NCBI GenBank assembly: GCA_900290245.1
Contig: OKRB01000086.1
Location: 119,868-183,867 of the forward strand
Origin: Candidatus Sulfuritelmatomonas gaucii
Lineage (GTDB): Bacteria > Acidobacteriota > Terriglobia > Terriglobales > Acidobacteriaceae
Direction: 5' to 3'
Length of the DNA stretch: 64,000 nt
Part shown: positions 51,859 through 61,059 of the stretch, in pieces
How positions within the stretch are numbered: position 1 is the first letter of the stretch
How the letters are laid out: the number at the start of each line of letters is the position of its first letter
Made by a program: the position numbers and the translations under genes
The notes under the pieces: model-generated
What the model saw: only the letters and a program-made list of their open reading frames with translations
What the model was told of the DNA's origin: nothing
The model's database searches: none

Positions 51859-52611
51859 CTAGTGCCTGCTGATCAAATACAACAGGGCGAAGAGATAAAT
51901 CCAGATGATATCGACGAAGTGCCAGTAGAGCCCGAAGTTTTCGACAAACGTTACGTGTCCTGATGTGTAGGCGCCATGCTTCGCGCGGATTATCATGAAC
52001 ACAAGGATCGAGACGCCAATCAACATGTGCAGCGCATGCATGCCGGTCATGGCGAAGTAGAGAAAGAAATACTCCTGTGTCTTCTGGGCCATATCCGGAG
52101 ACAATGGCTGGTCGTGGTATTCCTTGTAGACTTCAGGGTCTGAGGCAGGATTGAGAAAGGCCTGTTCGCTGTAACGCAGGCCGGGAACGTGGAACTTTTC
52201 CCATTTTTCGTGCCACTCAATACCCTTGATGCCAAGGAAGACGAGGCCGAACAGGAAGGTGAGGCAGAGAAAAAGAAGCAACAGCCCTTTGCGGCGCACC
52301 TCTGCGGACCATACGGACATGGCCATAGTGAAGCTGGAGATAATAAGGACCGCGGTGTTGGCCGTACCCCAGAAGATGCTTAATTGGTGCGAGCCTTCGA
52401 CGAAGGCAGGGTAATACCAGTTGCGCATGATCATGTAGGCGACGAACAGGCCGCCAAAGAACATGATCTCGGTGAGCAGGAAGAGCCACATGGCGAAGTT
52501 CGTGGCGTCGAACTGCTGGTCGACCGTCTCGAAGTGATGGCGCTGGTACGACGGATGTTCGTGGTGCTCTTCCGCCAGCGCGTTGTTGGCAACTGTGGTG
52601 CTATCCGACAC
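51859..52611 (-). CDS. coxC: Cytochrome c oxidase subunit III
   Basis: CoxC, 250 residues, with five spans in the order expected of the shorter bacterial form (TNFAMWLFLLTEIMFFGGLF first). The final blocks TGMHALHMLIGVSILVFMII, then LYWHFVDIIWIYLFALLYLI are strongly conserved. GTG 52611 overlaps the TAG of coxA (TAGTG) and has GGAAGAGGTGG just upstream, so translation is coupled. A longer frame from 52662 has no such site. It packs against CoxA and may help proton entry. Confidence 0.92.
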   Translation of the reverse strand: MSDSTTVANNALAEEHHEHPSYQRHHFETVDQQFDATNFAMWLFLLTEIMFFGGLFVAYMIMRNWYYPAFVEGSHQLSIFWGTANTAVLIISSFTMAMSVWSAEVRRKGLLLLFLCLTFLFGLVFLGIKGIEWHEKWEKFHVPGLRYSEQAFLNPASDPEVYKEYHDQPLSPDMAQKTQEYFFLYFAMTGMHALHMLIGVSILVFMIIRAKHGAYTSGHVTFVENFGLYWHFVDIIWIYLFALLYLISRH

Positions 52612-54284
52612 TAAACCACCTCTTCCTGCTGCTGACGGGCGCGATTCTGTTTTTCCAGCCACTCGTAGTCGTAGGCTTCGTGGTCCATGATGGGGATCTC
52701 AGCAAAGTTCTCGGTCAGCGGCGGAGACTGCGTCTGCCACTCGAGCCCGGTTGCCTGCCAGGGATTGTCCCCGGCGATGGCGCCATACTTCAGCGACCAG
52801 GTCAGATAAAGAATCGGCAGAAGGTATCCGACGCCGAGAACCGTCGCGCCTGCGGTCGAGAAGACGTTGAGCACCTGGAACTCCGGCGGATACGCCGCAT
52901 AGCGCCGGGGCATGCCCAGTGTGCCCAGGATGAACTGCGGGAAGAAGGTGAGATTGAATCCGATGAACGTGATCAACGCCGCGAGCTGCGAGATTTTTTC
53001 CGGGTACATGCGGCCCGTCCATTTTGGCCACCAGAAGTGGATGCCGGAAAGGAAGGCCATCAACATGCCGCCCACCATGACGAAATGGAAATGGGCCACG
53101 ACAAAGTAGGTCTCGGTGAGATGGATGTCGGTGCCTGTCGATCCGAGAAAGACGCCCGTCATGCCGCCGATGGTGAACAGACCCATGAAGCCGATGGAAT
53201 AGAGCATCGGCGTCTCAAAGGTAACGGATCCCTTGTAGAGGGTGAACGACCAGTTGAAGATCTTGATGGCCGATGGGACCGCGACCATCATGGTGAGCAG
53301 CGAGAAGACCAGGGCTGCGTAATTCGAGATGCCCATGATGAACATGTGATGGGCCCAGACAAAGAAGGCGAAGACCGCAATCGCCACTGAAGAAAATGCG
53401 ACAGCGGTATAGCCAAAGACACGCTTGCGGCTGAAGGTCGAGACGACTTCTGAGATCACCCCGAAGCCGGGCAGGATCATGATGTAGACCGCGGGATGGG
53501 AGTAGAACCAGAACAGGTGCTGGAAAAGGAGCGGGTCGCCGCCAAAGGCAGGATCGAAAACACCGATGTGAAAGACGCGCTCAAGTGCGACAAGCGTCAG
53601 GGTGATGGCCAGCACCGGCGTGCCCAGAACCATGAGAATGGCGGCTGCGTAGTTCGACCACAGAAACAGCGGCAACCGAAACCACGTCATGCCCGGGCAG
53701 CGCATCTTGTGGATGGTGACGATGAAGTTAAGCCCGGTAAGGATCGAACTGAAACCGGCCACGAACACCGACAGGGCCGCGGAAACGACATGAGTGTTCA
53801 GATAGTGCGTGGAAAGTGGGGTGGTGAAGGTCCAGCCTGTATCCACGCCGCCGACGGCCATCGTATAGATCATCATGATGCCGGCAATGACATAGAGATA
53901 CCAGCTCAGTAGATTGATCTTGGGCAATGCCAGGTCCTTGGCCCCGACCATCATGGGGACAAGGAAATTTCCGATGGTGGCCGGCACCGATGGCACCAGG
54001 AAGAAGAACACCATGATGAGGCCGTGCATCGAGAACACCTTGTTATAGGTGTCTGCGGCCATCAGGTCGCTTTGCGGCGTTAGAAGCTCGAGCCGGATGA
54101 GTCCTGCGAGAGCTCCGCCGATAAAGAAGAAGAATGTAATCGAAATCAGGTACAGCGTCGCGATCCGCTTGTGATCGCTGGTCAACAGCCAGCTCAGCAA
54201 GCCATTCTCCTTCGTGATGAAGTTCATCTTGGGAATCCTGGCTGTGGACTGATCGGGAAGACTCAGAATGGTGGCAGCGCTCAT
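52611..54284 (-). CDS. coxA: Cytochrome c oxidase subunit I, A2-like
   Basis: The catalytic heme-copper subunit, 557 residues, with 12 helices. Ligand regions are intact: [16 protein letters not shown] for low-spin heme, [17 protein letters not shown] for CuB with the His-Tyr crosslink, WAHHMFIMG for two further CuB histidines, and [14 protein letters not shown] for both hemes. In helix VI the sequence is YSHPAVY, with alanine where A1 oxidases have the glutamate of GHPEVY; the YS pair marks the A2 type, as in caa3 enzymes. ATG 54284 overlaps the coxB stop (ATGA). It should reduce oxygen with cytochrome c electrons. Confidence 0.95.
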   Translation of the reverse strand: MSAATILSLPDQSTARIPKMNFITKENGLLSWLLTSDHKRIATLYLISITFFFFIGGALAGLIRLELLTPQSDLMAADTYNKVFSMHGLIMVFFFLVPSVPATIGNFLVPMMVGAKDLALPKINLLSWYLYVIAGIMMIYTMAVGGVDTGWTFTTPLSTHYLNTHVVSAALSVFVAGFSSILTGLNFIVTIHKMRCPGMTWFRLPLFLWSNYAAAILMVLGTPVLAITLTLVALERVFHIGVFDPAFGGDPLLFQHLFWFYSHPAVYIMILPGFGVISEVVSTFSRKRVFGYTAVAFSSVAIAVFAFFVWAHHMFIMGISNYAALVFSLLTMMVAVPSAIKIFNWSFTLYKGSVTFETPMLYSIGFMGLFTIGGMTGVFLGSTGTDIHLTETYFVVAHFHFVMVGGMLMAFLSGIHFWWPKWTGRMYPEKISQLAALITFIGFNLTFFPQFILGTLGMPRRYAAYPPEFQVLNVFSTAGATVLGVGYLLPILYLTWSLKYGAIAGDNPWQATGLEWQTQSPPLTENFAEIPIMDHEAYDYEWLEKQNRARQQQEEVV

Positions 54285-55351
54285 GGCTTGACCTCCTTCT
54301 GCGCCGCAGGTTTCTGGCCCGGGGATGGCGCGGTTTCATTCGGTGGAATATCGGTAGTGTTCAGCGTCTCCTGGACGCGATAGTCGGAGTCAAGATTTTT
54401 GATGTATTCAACGAGAGCAATCACGCCTTCTTCGCTGACCTGCCCTTGATAGGTTGGCATGATGGGCGAGTAGCCCTGAGTGATGTTCTGCGAGGGGTTC
54501 AAAATGGCCTGACGCAGGTAGGCGTCGTCGGCGGTCACCGTCTGGCCCGTGGAGAGCGTCAGGCTGGAGTCGTAGACGTTGACTAGGTTCGGCCCCCGCG
54601 CATCGGGCCGGGAATTATGGCATGCATTGCAGCTCAGGCTCGCGAAAAGGCGCTCGCCATCCATCGCCAGCGAGTTTCCGCTCGTTGAGCCGGCCAGCCA
54701 CTTCTTGAAATCGTCCGGCGTCATCACGACGACCTCGCCGATCATCTGCGAGTGATTGGTGCCGCAGTATTGGGTACAGAACAGGTGATAGGTGCCGGGC
54801 GTGGTGGCTTCAAACCAGGCCGACGTATACCGGCCGGGAATGGCTTCGCGCTTCACGCGGAAGGCCGGAATCGAAAAACTGTGAAACACATCCTGCGAGA
54901 TGATCGTCAACTGGATCGGCTGACCCGTGGGGATGTGGAGCGCATTGATCTCATGCTGTCCGCCGGGATGCTCGATCTTCCACATCCACTGCTTGCCGAC
55001 CACATAGATGTTCATGGCATTGGCGGGCGGCGTGTAGATGCGGAAATACAACAGCGCGCCCCAGACGAAGATGACCAGGAAAATGCCGAGCGGAATGATG
55101 GTCCAGGTAGCTTCAAGAAGCGTTGAGCCCTCGATTTGAACGGCATGAGGATGGCGCTTCTTGTTGTAAAGGATAGAAAAAGCCACGATCAGCAGCGTCA
55201 CTATCGTGAGACCGACAAGGCTCACCAGAACCATGAAGAAGTAGAGCGCATCCATTTGCGGCGCGATCTTCGACGCCTCCGGTGGATAGAGCTGGAAGTG
55301 CTCCAACCACTTGTCAAGAAATTGCCAAAGTACTGGGCTGATGTGGTCCAT
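54281..55351 (-). CDS. coxB: Cytochrome c oxidase subunit II with fused cytochrome c domain
   Basis: CoxB, 356 residues, in the caa3 form. Two membrane helices ([20 protein letters not shown] and [20 protein letters not shown]) are followed by the CuA domain, with its ligands in [16 protein letters not shown]. The C-terminal cytochrome c domain has [17 protein letters not shown] (CxxCH) and a methionine in [12 protein letters not shown] as the probable sixth ligand. It would take electrons from the Act complex directly and pass them to CoxA. It is preceded by the Sco gene. Confidence 0.94.
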   Translation of the reverse strand: MDHISPVLWQFLDKWLEHFQLYPPEASKIAPQMDALYFFMVLVSLVGLTIVTLLIVAFSILYNKKRHPHAVQIEGSTLLEATWTIIPLGIFLVIFVWGALLYFRIYTPPANAMNIYVVGKQWMWKIEHPGGQHEINALHIPTGQPIQLTIISQDVFHSFSIPAFRVKREAIPGRYTSAWFEATTPGTYHLFCTQYCGTNHSQMIGEVVVMTPDDFKKWLAGSTSGNSLAMDGERLFASLSCNACHNSRPDARGPNLVNVYDSSLTLSTGQTVTADDAYLRQAILNPSQNITQGYSPIMPTYQGQVSEEGVIALVEYIKNLDSDYRVQETLNTTDIPPNETAPSPGQKPAAQKEVKP

Positions 55352-55355
55352 TCCT

Positions 55356-56306
55356 TTATCCGTTCACTCTCTTTGGTGCCCCGTGGGGCCCCGTTCCCAA
55401 TGCATGATCATGCCGTGCGTCGCGGCGAAACATCATCAGCATGAAACCGCCCAGGAGCACAAGCGTCACCAGTCCTCCGAGCTGCACCACCCGCGAAATG
55501 ATAAGGTCGTGCGTGTTCGACGCAGGGTTGTAGTGGTAGCAGTAGGTCAGAATATTGTCGACCGGCGAACCGATCTTGTTTGACGACGCCTCATCGAGAC
55601 CCAGCAACATGTCCTTGGGCGAATACTCAACTCCCATGTAGTACTGCGCCAGTTTGCCCTGTGGCGTGACAATTTGAATCGAGCTGGCGTGCGCATACTG
55701 TGTGAGGTCGCTGCCGGGCACCTTGAGCTTGACGTAGCGGAAACCAACAGCCTGCGTGAGGGCGTCGATGTTGGCCTGCGTCCCGGTGAGGAAGTGCCAC
55801 CCGTCCGCCGTCTCCGGATGGCCGTAGCGCTTGAGATAGGTGCGCTTCTTTTCAGCGGCCAGATCGGTTCCTTCAGTGGGGTCGATGCTGACCACGACGA
55901 TATTGAAATCCTTGCCGGGCACGAAGCGCACCATCTCGAGAGCGCTCGTCAAACCATCAAGCTCTTCAGAGCAGAGCATCGGGCAGCGGTAGTACACCAG
56001 CGCGAGGATGGCCGGCTTTTTGCCGAAGTAGCTGCCCAGCGCAACCTGCCTGCCGGCATCGTCAGTAAAGGTGAGATTGAGCGGCAACTGTGTGTTGAGG
56101 TGCTGGTCGATTCCTACGCCGTTGAGGATCGCGGGCGGCTGGTCATTCGACGGCGCGGGCTGGGTGTTTGAAGCAGGGAGCCCTTTATCGCCGTAATTCG
56201 ATGCCTGTGCCGCGGCGAGCGTGGCGCCAAGGATGAGCACAATCATGCCCGCCGTGGCCACCGCCGCGCCGCGCCGGCATTTCCGGATTGTGCTTCTCAA
56301 CTGCAT
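55356..56306 (-). CDS. Sco1/SenC-type copper chaperone with C-terminal membrane helix
   Basis: A 316-residue Sco protein that helps build the CuA centre of CoxB. The N-terminal hydrophobic segment (ATAGMIVLILGATLAAAQA) is a signal or anchor. The thioredoxin-like fold carries the copper pair in YRCPMLCSEELDG (CxxxC) and the third ligand in YAHASSIQIVTPQG. Unlike most Sco proteins it ends with an extra membrane helix (GGLVTLVLLGGFMLMMFRRD) after the domain, then a basic tail with two DH pairs. It lies five bases before coxB. Confidence 0.9.
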   Translation of the reverse strand: MQLRSTIRKCRRGAAVATAGMIVLILGATLAAAQASNYGDKGLPASNTQPAPSNDQPPAILNGVGIDQHLNTQLPLNLTFTDDAGRQVALGSYFGKKPAILALVYYRCPMLCSEELDGLTSALEMVRFVPGKDFNIVVVSIDPTEGTDLAAEKKRTYLKRYGHPETADGWHFLTGTQANIDALTQAVGFRYVKLKVPGSDLTQYAHASSIQIVTPQGKLAQYYMGVEYSPKDMLLGLDEASSNKIGSPVDNILTYCYHYNPASNTHDLIISRVVQLGGLVTLVLLGGFMLMMFRRDARHDHALGTGPHGAPKRVNG

Positions 56307-56397
56307 GATGCAATCTCCTTCGAGCTAAAGCCCTGACCCGTCGTACGCCGTTGCAAACTCGGAATCCTAATCCCGGGAGGGATCCTGTTCCCTGTCT

Positions 56398-57030
56398 TTA
56401 CTGCTCACCGCGCTGTGCCTTGAGCGCCTCTTCGTGTTCCTCTTCCTGCTCGAACGCGGTGCGCGCAAATCCATCGGTCAGCGGCATGACGACCACCGGC
56501 CGGTTGTCGCCCGTCATGGGCGGCTGCACCTGTGCGGGCGGCGCTACCTGCAATCCCTGCTGAGCAATCAGTTCCATCGCGCGATCGATGGGAATCCTCA
56601 CCGTACCCTTCGATTGATCGATCCAGGTGTAGTTGTCGAGCAACAAGTCCTCGCGCGCGTGCAGTTCAGCGATATCCTGGTTGCCGTCATCGAACTGTAG
56701 CCGCGGCGCCGGGAAGCTCTGCGTAAGCGTCGCGATCTTGTTCTGCAGTTCTGGGTTCGAAGGCAAGTTGCCGAGCTGGCGCACATCCACCGTCTTGGTC
56801 CACTTGGTGTTCGGCCCGTCTTCCTTATTCATATGGGCATTGATGACCTTGCCAATTCCGTAGCAAACCAGGCCCGTGACCGCGGCAAAGATGGCAAGCG
56901 CGGTCAGGAACACAACAATTCCCGTGATGCTCGCATCGGTCCGCTCGTATCCGGCCGATGCGTCAACTTCATGCTTTTCCGGCTCGTGCCCCTGTGACGG
57001 ATCTCGATCGGGATGGTTATGCGTGGGCAT
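56398..57030 (-). CDS. Membrane-anchored protein of unknown function in the act-cox operon
   Basis: A 210-residue protein with a charged start rich in histidine, one membrane helix (ASITGIVVFLTALAIFAAVT, about residues 33-52, continuing to 60), then a 150-residue periplasmic domain. That domain has no cysteines or CxxCH and includes LLLDNYTWIDQSKGTVRIPI, RAMELIAQQGL and a proline-rich section (VAPPAQVQPP), with a glutamate-rich end. Its gene overlaps the actF end by 14 bp, so it is translated with it. A role as an ACIII accessory or assembly protein is inferred from position. Confidence 0.75.
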   Translation of the reverse strand: MPTHNHPDRDPSQGHEPEKHEVDASAGYERTDASITGIVVFLTALAIFAAVTGLVCYGIGKVINAHMNKEDGPNTKWTKTVDVRQLGNLPSNPELQNKIATLTQSFPAPRLQFDDGNQDIAELHAREDLLLDNYTWIDQSKGTVRIPIDRAMELIAQQGLQVAPPAQVQPPMTGDNRPVVVMPLTDGFARTAFEQEEEHEEALKAQRGEQ

Positions 57031-58327
57031 GTTCAGGCTCCAGAATCTCCTTGAGATGCGGATCGTTCACCTGCACCAGCGGCCTGGTCTTCAGGCGCGT
57101 GCAGAAATAGGCAATCCAAAAGGCCGTCATGGCCACGGGCACCGCGATGTACTCGAGAATCCCCCAACTGAGATGCAGGTTGCGCGCGGCATCTTTGAAG
57201 CTCGGCTCGATAAGCCAGAACTGGTTCAATGCCACGGCGAAGATCATGATCTGGCAGACCAGGATCAGGCGCCGCTTGTTGCGTTTCAGGTCTCGCGACA
57301 GCAGCATCGTGAACGGAACCAGCCAGTGGAAGAGGAAATCGAGGGTAATGATGACGCCCCAGCCGCCCCGGATGCGGTCGAGGTACCAGTTGATTTCATT
57401 GGGCAGGTTTCCCGACCAGATGATGAGGAACTGCCCGAAGTTCAAATAAATATTGAGCATGACAAAGGCAAACGTAAGCTTGCCCAGGTCATGCTGTTCG
57501 GTCTGGCGCAGGATGGTTTTGAACGGCTCGGCCTTGGCGAGCGAAAGCGCAACAATGATGCCGAGCGCGAGCACCTGGAAACCCTGCTCGACAAGGAACA
57601 GCAGGCCGTAGACCGTCGAGAACCAGGTAACATCGATCGACATCACCCAGTAGATCGCCGCGGCGGTCATGGTCGCGGAGTAGATCACAATTCCAAGGCC
57701 GCTGACGTTCTCGAACTTCTTGATCCAGTACGGCGTGGTTTCCGGTCCTTGCGCATCGCGCTGCAATGCCAGCGCGTTCAGCCGCCACGCGTACAAGCCC
57801 CAGATGGCAAAACAGAGCAGACCGACCCAGAGGAACGCAAAAGGGTTCAACATCGGCCGCTTGAAGTTGAGGCAGTGCGCCTCGATCTCTGTAATCAGGC
57901 CAGCTTTCAACCCTGCCGCGGTAGCGCTGACGCTGGTGTAGTTCGCCCACAGGTAAAGCCGCTTCATGAAAATCGCGATCACCACCCAGTAGACGAAGAC
58001 CAATGGCAGGGTGCGGCTCATGGCCTCGAGCGGCCGGCGCAACAGCAAGCCCCACTTGCCTCCCGAGCAGTACTGCACCATGAGCAGAGTCAGCCCGCCA
58101 ACGGCAAATCCCCAGGTGATCACCGTACCCAGCGTCCAGGCGCGCAGGAAATGATCCCAACCCAGGTGGTCCTGCGACTGGCCGAGGAACGCCAGAATCA
58201 AGGCGATCACCGAGAAAACAACCCCGGTCATCAGCGCGCGATTTCTCCAGCCGTCGACAAAGGCGGGTGCGCCGAGCTCCGCGGGGAGCGTCTTGGCGTG
58301 CGATGATGCGTGCGAGTCGTTAGCCAT
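57017..58327 (-). CDS. actF: Alternative complex III subunit ActF
   Basis: ActF, 436 residues, with about ten membrane helices, an inner-membrane subunit of the quinol:cytochrome c oxidoreductase (NrfD-like, as is ActC). Typical blocks are TVITWGFAVGGLTLLMVQYC, YSATMTAAAIYWVMSIDVTW, FVMLNIYLNFGQFLIIWSGN with LPNEINWYLDRIRGGW, and TMLLSRDLKRNKRRLILVCQ. NLPNEI/YLDR segments are strongly conserved in the family. It is followed by the unassigned membrane protein. Confidence 0.92.
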   Translation of the reverse strand: MANDSHASSHAKTLPAELGAPAFVDGWRNRALMTGVVFSVIALILAFLGQSQDHLGWDHFLRAWTLGTVITWGFAVGGLTLLMVQYCSGGKWGLLLRRPLEAMSRTLPLVFVYWVVIAIFMKRLYLWANYTSVSATAAGLKAGLITEIEAHCLNFKRPMLNPFAFLWVGLLCFAIWGLYAWRLNALALQRDAQGPETTPYWIKKFENVSGLGIVIYSATMTAAAIYWVMSIDVTWFSTVYGLLFLVEQGFQVLALGIIVALSLAKAEPFKTILRQTEQHDLGKLTFAFVMLNIYLNFGQFLIIWSGNLPNEINWYLDRIRGGWGVIITLDFLFHWLVPFTMLLSRDLKRNKRRLILVCQIMIFAVALNQFWLIEPSFKDAARNLHLSWGILEYIAVPVAMTAFWIAYFCTRLKTRPLVQVNDPHLKEILEPEHAHA

Positions 58328-58339
58328 TCCTAAGCGTCC

Positions 58340-59167
58340 TTACTTCTGGGCCGCGGGGGCCGGTTTGCTTGCGGGTATCGAAATCTTCGGATTCGCGGGA
58401 TAAGCCGGGGCCATCCCCGGCGTTCCCTCGCCGGCGACGGGCGCGGTTGCCTGAATCGCGGTTGCCGGCATGGGCCACGGCTGCGCGTATTCAGGGTGGT
58501 CTTCAGCCGCGGCAAGATCTTTCAGCTTCTCGATCTGTACTCCCGCAGGAACATCCTTCGCCGGCGCGTCCTGGCTGAGCTGGAGCGCGCGGATGTACGC
58601 CGCCACCGCCCAGCGGTCGGCCGGAGTCAATTGCGACGAGTAATCGGGCATCGCGCCGTATCCGTGCGTCATCACGTAAAAGTAGTGCGACAGGGGCTGC
58701 GATACGCGCACCTGGTCATTCAAATTGGCGGCCGGCTTGAAGCCGCGCTGCACAATCTCGCCCAGTCCGTTGCCGACGCGGGAATGGCAGGGCGTGCAAT
58801 AGATGTTGAAGCGCTCCTGCCCGCGTTTGAGCACTTCCATCGTGACCGGGATCTCGGAGGGCATCGTGTTTAGCTCTTGCTTGTAGCCGTTCGGTCCCTG
58901 GACCACGCCGGTGTAAAAGTAGGAGTCCTCATGCAACTGGCCGCGGGCGACGGTGTCGAGCACCTGCGGACGCGCCCCGCGATGATCGGCGAAGAGCTCG
59001 GAGCCGCGCTGCGGGATCATTTTGGGCTCATTGTGCATGTCCTGGCGGCAGCCGGCGACGAGCAGCATAGCGAAAACGCCGGCAGCAGCCACACAGCGAT
59101 GCGCGAGCCGCCGCGCGAAGCCAGTGGCTGAGGACTGACGGCTGAAAACTGAAAACTGCGCGCGCAT
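58340..59167 (-). CDS. actE: Alternative complex III subunit ActE, monoheme cytochrome c lipoprotein
   Basis: ActE, 275 residues, carries one heme motif in FNIYCTPCHSRVGNGLG, with the likely methionine ligand in YGAMPDYSSQLTP. It should receive electrons from the ActB/ActA side and pass them to the oxidase. A lipobox (MLLVAGC) is near residue 40. ATG 59167 overlaps the TGA of actD (TGATG) with GGAGGTGAATT just upstream, so this start is firm. The first 15 codons (QFSVFSRQSSATGF) are encoded by a heptamer array. Confidence 0.9.
   Translation of the reverse strand: MRAQFSVFSRQSSATGFARRLAHRCVAAAGVFAMLLVAGCRQDMHNEPKMIPQRGSELFADHRGARPQVLDTVARGQLHEDSYFYTGVVQGPNGYKQELNTMPSEIPVTMEVLKRGQERFNIYCTPCHSRVGNGLGEIVQRGFKPAANLNDQVRVSQPLSHYFYVMTHGYGAMPDYSSQLTPADRWAVAAYIRALQLSQDAPAKDVPAGVQIEKLKDLAAAEDHPEYAQPWPMPATAIQATAPVAGEGTPGMAPAYPANPKISIPASKPAPAAQK
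59122..59163. repeat. Heptamer array inside the start of actE
   Basis: Units CAGTGGC, TGAGGAC, TGACGGC, TGAAAAC, TGAAAAC, TGCGCGC fill 42 bp. Unlike the other arrays it lies within a coding region, in the signal sequence of ActE, where it adds a serine- and phenylalanine-rich stretch before the membrane-targeting part. Confidence 0.65.
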
Positions 59168-59709
59168 CAGTAATTCACCTCCACCACGGAATTCGGCTTG
59201 AATTCCCCGAGATACGCCTTGGTCTCGTGAAGATCGAATTTTGGGTCAAGTGCTTCGAGGCACAGAAAGAACTTGTCGGTGGTCGCGCCGTCGCGGAAGT
59301 TCGGCGCGTTAAAGAGCGGATGGTAGAGCGCGGGGAGCCCGCAAAGCGCCAGCATCCCGAATCCCGCGGAGAGTCCTGCCCAGAGAATGGTCCACTCGTA
59401 TGCCGGCACAATGAAGGCCGGCCACGAATACGTCGGGCGGCCTGCGATATTGAGCGGATAGGCGAGCACAGAGATCCATGTTTCCAGGCCAAACATGGCC
59501 GCGCCACCAAGCAAACCACCGATGAGGGTGATGAGCGGCACCTTGTTGCGGTGGAAGCCGATGGCTTCGGCCGCTTCCTCTACCGGATAGGGCGTATAGC
59601 AGTCCATACGCCGCCAGCCGTCCTGGTGCGCCTGCCGCGCGGCCCGCACCAGATCTCCCGGAGTTTCGAATTCGGCCAGAAGGCCATAGGTTCCTTCGCG
59701 CGCGGGCAT
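59167..59709 (-). CDS. actD: Alternative complex III subunit ActD
   Basis: ActD (DUF3341), 180 residues, a two-helix membrane subunit of the complex. The N-terminal cytosolic domain (YGLLAEFETPGDLVRAARQA, then DCYTPYPVEEAAEAIGFHRN) is the family hallmark. Two helices follow, LITLIGGLLGGAAMFGLETW and WTILWAGLSAGFGMLALCGL. The tail DKFFLCLEALDPKFDLHETK is also conserved. Its stop overlaps the actE start. It lies one base after the end of actC. Confidence 0.93.
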   Translation of the reverse strand: MPAREGTYGLLAEFETPGDLVRAARQAHQDGWRRMDCYTPYPVEEAAEAIGFHRNKVPLITLIGGLLGGAAMFGLETWISVLAYPLNIAGRPTYSWPAFIVPAYEWTILWAGLSAGFGMLALCGLPALYHPLFNAPNFRDGATTDKFFLCLEALDPKFDLHETKAYLGEFKPNSVVEVNY

Positions 59710-59710
59710 C

Positions 59711-61052
59711 TCAGTCTCCAGCCTCCACTGCAGCCTTGGGCTTGATCTTGGCTCCCGGTAACAACATGCGGATTTCGTTCATGGGGATCATAGGCAGGAA
59801 GCGAACGAACAACAGGAACATGAACACGAAGAACGCTACCGTGCCAAAGAAGGTCATGTAGTCCCACTTGGTCGCGCGATATGTGCCCCAGGCCGACGGC
59901 AGAAAGTCGCGAGTGAGACTGGTAACGATAATGACGAAGCGCTCAAACCACATGCCCGTGTTCACCACTATAGAGAGGATGAACATGTAGGTGATGTTGG
60001 TTCGCAGCTTGCGCGACCAAAGCGTAGTGAGCGGAATGACCAGATTGAGCGGAGTACCAGGCCATGAAGGCTTCCATGCCGTAGCCGTAGGCGACGATGA
60101 AGCCGGTGACCAGCATGATCTTGCCCATGTTGTCGATGTGGCGCTCGGTAACGAGCTGTTCAAGGTGATAAAACTTGCGCAGCGGAATGGCCAGCGAAAG
60201 CACCATGGCGAAGCCCGAGTAAATGGCGCCGGCAACGAAGTATGGCGGGAAGATGGTGGTATGCCAGCCGGGGAGAACGGCGACAGCAAAATCGAAACTA
60301 ATGACCGTGTGTACTGAGAGCACCAGCGGCGTGGCCAGGCCGGCCAGCAGCAACGACGCGGTTTCGTAGCGCATCCAGTGGCGCGCCGAGCCGCGCCAGC
60401 CAACGCTCATGATGCCGTAGAAGTATTGCGCAATCTTTGATTGCGAGCGGTCACGCAGGGTGCCGAGGTCGGGCACCATTCCGATGTACCAGAAGACCAC
60501 TGAGATGGTGGCGTAGGTTGAGACCGCGAAGACGTCCCACATGAGCGGGGAGCGGAACTGCGGCCACACCGTCATGGTGAAGGGCAGCGGCAGCATCCAG
60601 TAACCCAGCCAGGGACGGCCGACGTGAATGAGCGGGAACATCGCCGCGCACATGACAGCGAAGATGGTCATGGCCTCGGCGAAGCGGCTGATGGCGTTGC
60701 GCCAGCCCTGCTTGAAAAGCAAAAGAATTGCCGAGATGAGCGTGCCGGCGTGGCCGATGCCGATCCACCAGACGAAGTTGATGATGGCAAAGCCCCAGGC
60801 CACCGGCTGCGTGATACCCCAAATACCGACGCCCTTCAGAAAGAGCCACGTCAGTGCCACCATCAACATCACGCTGCCGCCGCCGGCGATGGCGAAGATG
60901 CCGAACCACCCCAGTGGCGTGTGCGGCGTAAGCACGATGTGTGCAATCTTCTCGGTGATCGACCGGAAGGTCTGTCCCGGGCCTATGACCCGGAATTCTC
61001 CGGTTGCGGGATCGATCCCGGGATCGTTGGGTTTTACTTCCCTGGTTGCCAT
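59711..61052 (-). pseudogene. actC: Alternative complex III subunit ActC, frame disrupted
   Basis: ActC is the NrfD-like, many-helix subunit that binds quinol. From ATG 61052 the frame reads well through [40 protein letters not shown] and [13 protein letters not shown]. At about 60050 it turns to nonsense (AQSGHSAHY...) and stops at 59943. The next frame from about 60049 then continues the real protein: [40 protein letters not shown] and FLPSAWGTYRATKWDYMTFF, ending TGA at 59711. From memory of relatives, about 27 residues between MAWYS and LNLVIP are missing, so an estimated 80 nt or so were lost, not a multiple of three. Confidence 0.82.
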
Positions 61053-61059
61053 CGTGAAT

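Noticed and set aside
56876-58306. A plus-strand frame of 476 codons opposite actF
   Set aside because: It mirrors the many-helix ActF gene and is all charged residues with no domain pattern.
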